64,000 nucleotides of DNA, taken from NCBI GenBank assembly GCA_902729315.2, contig LR746276.1:907169-971168 (forward strand), in the 5' to 3' direction. The position numbers and the translations under genes are program-made. The notes beneath the pieces are model-generated. The model saw nothing but the letters and a program-made list of their open reading frames with translations, was not told the origin of the DNA and ran no database searches. Within the stretch, counting starts at the first letter, position 1. Each line of letters opens with the position of its first letter. Positions 61,305 through 64,000 of the stretch are shown here, piece by piece. The DNA is from Spirodela intermedia (Eukaryota > Streptophyta > Magnoliopsida > Alismatales > Araceae).

Positions 61305-62007
61305 GTTTCATCATTGGATCCTTGTACCACAAATTTCAGAGTTATCCTTGAGCTTTATTATTTTAAGATTAAACACCATGAAATTTATACGAATAAAGTA
61401 AGAGTTAGGGATGCCCGAAATGTGAAATACATAGTTATCATTGAAGTAAGCAACATAACACAAATATCATATCAACTTTATACTAATATAAACCATCTAA
61501 ATGTGCGCGAAGCTTTAAAAATTTTAAATATAAATTTTATTTTTAAATGTTCAAACAATTTCTCTTTCGCCACATTTTTCAAGTGCTGTTTTGTCACCTT
61601 GTTTCTGGGATTAACTTCCCCGTATTACACGTTGCATCTATTTAAAGACCTTGAAAATGGTTTTGACATCCATCTGGTAGATGCCAACATGGGCAAAGAA
61701 GATTTACCTTTCCAGGGTAGAAGCCAATTTTGAAACCTGAAATCAATCCCGTCCTTTCTTGAACCCACTGACGAACATAGTTTTCATGCTCCCTCGGAGA
61801 AGCAAATGCAATTTTACCTGGATAAACTAACTCCTGATCCTTCAAAGATAGCCATGGAATTGCCAGGGTGACCTTCCAATCTCCAGCCTTTTCAAGGTAA
61901 GCTGCACGAAAAAGAGGATTGACAGCAGTTCCAGTCATCCATGGGAGGCTTGCTGTCGTAAAGATAGCAATGTGTCGTCTTCTATCCATTAAACAATCAG
62001 AAGACAT
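57569..62007 (-). CDS. DGD2: Digalactosyldiacylglycerol synthase 2 (UDP-galactose-dependent, GT4)
   Basis: Four coding exons, complement(57569..58088, 58251..58606, 60228..60494, 61708..62007), join in frame to 480 residues, close to the ~473 of Arabidopsis DGD2. Blocks in order are [136 protein letters not shown] and [12 protein letters not shown]. The enzyme transfers galactose to MGDG to make DGDG at the outer chloroplast envelope; DGD2 lacks the long N-terminal extension of DGD1 and is phosphate-starvation induced in Arabidopsis. A G/E-rich insert (NGGGGGE) sits in exon 3. The start is uncertain: ATG at 62007, or at 61989 (MDRRRH), which is closer to other family starts and would give 474 residues. 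Confidence 0.94.
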
Positions 62008-62041
62008 CGAATCGAAGCAAGCTATGGTGGAAGTCACTCAT
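61997..62041 (-). CDS. Short upstream ORF overlapping the DGD2 start
   Basis: ATG at 62041 opens a 14-codon frame ([14 protein letters not shown]) that ends with TGA at 61997. It is in a different frame and overlaps the 62007 ATG, and stops 7 nt before the 61989 ATG. Whether it is translated is unknown. Confidence 0.4.
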   Translation of the reverse strand: MSDFHHSLLRFDVF

Positions 62042-62048
62042 CCTCCAG

Positions 62049-63640
62049 CTAAGGAAAGAAAACCATAGTCATCATATCACTTCGTGTCTGAGCCCAACCT
62101 GCATCAAATAATTAAAACAATTCGCAGTCAGTAGTTACCATATAAAAGAATATCATCATCTAAAAAATACGTTTAAGAAAGCACAGGACTGATCTACATC
62201 CAAAAAAAATAAAATCGACAACCATAAATGCGCTTTCTTTTCCAGAGCAATTCTTGTTAAAGCGATTTGGGTCTGACTAGCCTCTGGACCAGTATGGTTG
62301 GGTCCTTCATGCATCTAACGAGATCATGGGCCACGAAGTCCTTCACCAATATCATCCAAACTTTAGTTCACCCTGAAGAGAAGAACATCTGACACGACAG
62401 AAAACATTTTCCGGGAATGCTGAAGGATAGATCTGGGTGGAACCCATCCACTTTTAGCTGTCCTCTGTAGTTCAGTCAACCACATTCAAAATATTTTCTG
62501 AGTAGATCCAACAACTCCATGTTGTAGCAACGAGAATTGCATTTCTACATCAAACCATGGAGCTTTAAAAAATTAAAATGCACCTGTAATGCATCATCTT
62601 CCACAAGGACAGGCACTGAAATATATCCCTTAAAAGCTTGGGTCGACCCCAGTTTGGAGGCTCGCTGGTAATAGGTTCATCCATGTAAACCGGATGAATA
62701 ATAAGGCCTATACCCGCATGAATTCCCCATAAAATTTTAGGTATGTGCTGGGGCACTAGAATAAGCATATGACGAGGAACAGTAAACAATGATATGAGAC
62801 TAGCCGACAGCCCAGCGCAAAATTTCTCTTTCAAGATAATATATACCGGTGAAATATGACATAAAATATTTGCTCCCTCGAATCACCAGAATATTTCTAG
62901 TTTCATATGAATCAAATGAGAGTTCCTTGCAAATTTGCATATCAACAGACGAACCCCCTTCCAAGTTCAGGCATGCAACTTAACTACTTCCTCGTTATTT
63001 CATCGATTAAGACAAACGAAAATATGAGAACAAATTCACGCTGATCATGAATAAAAGTGATTTACGGAGCAATTTTCCCCCACCGTAGGTTGATGGAAAA
63101 AAAAACTGAACACGAAGCCATCAAATGATAGAGGATCGTCGTGGGGACAGAAACAGAAGATTTAGGATCCCAAATTAAGAAGATCCATAATGCTCTTATG
63201 GTCAACCACTACATGAGAGCAATTGCGAAGCCAAGCCGACAAACGGCGACTAGCCCATATACAATCGCAAGCGGACAGATAATAGGCATTTTTGTTTTAT
63301 AATTTAGTATATTTTGAAATAAATTGACTAAATTTGAGCCAAAGGCGGCGTGAAGGTAATCCAAAATGATAATACCAGGCGATTCTTGGAGAAATCGGTG
63401 GCCACACGGATTCGAAGACGCCAGCGAGCACCTGGCCGGGAGAGGAATGGAGGAGAAGAAGAAGAGACGGAAGCTCTTCGCCTGCCGCCGCAGCTCCGAC
63501 GATGCTCCCCCGGTTCAGCCAAGGAGAGGCGATGGATTCCCCCGCGGCGGAAAGCGATCGCCGGCGATGACAAGCAGACGCATCTTCTCGCTCCTTCGCG
63601 TCCCAAAGAATCTCTCAATAAAAACTCCCCAATCTTTACT
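62049..63640 (-). other. DGD2 5' UTR: first exon and large leader intron
   Basis: An acceptor, TTTCCTTAG/CTGGAGG, ends at 62049 and a donor, CGCCTG/GTATTA, lies at 63376/63375. They outline a 1.3 kb AT-rich leader intron and a GC-rich first exon at about 63376-63640. That exon also has an ATG at 63583 opening a 22-codon frame. Inferred from composition and splice sites. Confidence 0.5.
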
Positions 63641-64000
63641 AATTACGTAGGCAGGATCACTGCTCCCTATCTTTTTTTTTTTAACGAGCCACGTATCCCC
63701 AAAGCCGGCCCAAAGGAGGGTATTATGGTGTAATCGTGGGTCGGCCCAGTGTTATGGCCCAATAACCTGATTGTTGAGCAGGCCCAGGGTTTCGGGCCCC
63801 ACGGGAGATAAGATCACCTCCTTTCGATTACAGTATGGCCACCGCCTTCGCGGCCAGACTGGACGAGATGTCGGTTGTACAGACGGTGCGCTACGTCCAT
63901 CGATGTGGGCCCTACAGAGATGTGGTCACCGGGATATATTAAAGCTTCGTAACTACGTGGACCTGCTAACTAGAGGCCCAATAATATCGGTTACCGTTTT
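63641..64000. other. DGD2 promoter region and right edge
   Basis: TGGGCC/GGCCCA motifs recur (63705-63800), typical of plant promoter sequence. A 35-codon plus-strand frame starts at ATG 63835 but resembles nothing known and is probably chance. Confidence 0.4.

Noticed and set aside
61113-61733. A 206-codon plus-strand frame across DGD2 intron 1
   Set aside because: It includes a GA microsatellite and AT-rich intron sequence, and its end overlaps DGD2 exon 1 on the opposite strand. Not a gene.
62565-62834. An 89-codon minus-strand frame upstream of DGD2
   Set aside because: It lies in the predicted leader intron and its sequence suggested no family.
1-64000. CRISPR arrays, rRNA, tRNA and common microRNA precursors
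   Set aside because: Read through for regular spacer repeats, rRNA cores, tRNA arms and several well-known plant miRNA sequences; none was seen. Weakly conserved or novel miRNA hairpins would be missed by eye.

Overview
This is nuclear DNA of a flowering plant. Genes have spliceosomal introns with GT/AG borders, plant-specific families are present (CSLD, DYW-class PPR, KANADI, DGD2), and wide AT-rich tracts hold decayed Copia and Ty3/Gypsy retrotransposons. GC-rich coding sequence in CSLD and the PPR gene beside AT-rich transposon blocks, with GA/CT microsatellites in nearly every gene, would fit a monocot or early-diverging angiosperm. That is inference; no marker fixes the species.

Layout: 0.5-4.06 kb is a decayed, internally deleted Copia element on the minus strand with both LTRs recognisable. 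5.4-10.7 kb is RPN12 (26S proteasome lid, plus strand), whose first intron carries a ~0.92 kb foldback repeat. 11.5-15.1 kb is a two-exon cellulose synthase-like D gene (minus). 17.0-19.0 kb is a two-exon gene for a 61-residue membrane protein (plus). 19.4-21.8 kb is an intronless DYW PPR gene resembling CRR22 (minus), with an in-frame TAG at codon 93. 22.2-25.1 kb is a TOM1-like VHS/GAT gene (minus). 25.5-27.1 kb is a bark-storage/nucleosidase-like gene (minus). 27.4-41 kb is a nested retrotransposon graveyard: a plus-strand Gypsy element, an inverted minus-strand relative, two copies of an unclassified element, a GC-rich insertion and a plus-strand Copia element. 46.6-50.6 kb is a six-exon KANADI gene (minus), flanked by about 5 kb and 7 kb of gene-free, microsatellite-rich DNA. 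57.6-63.6 kb is DGD2, a galactolipid synthase (minus), with a large leader intron.

The genes do not form a pathway; they cover protein turnover, wall polysaccharide synthesis, organelle RNA editing, endosomal sorting, nucleoside metabolism or storage, organ polarity and chloroplast lipid synthesis. Exon borders were set by hand from GT/AG sites, reading phase and remembered family sequences; each reported multi-exon model closes in frame. Points most worth checking: the PPR nonsense codon, the RPN12 foldback, CT microsatellites at or near splice acceptors of three genes, a 93-nt stop-free intron in the nucleosidase-like gene, and the repeated unclassified element.
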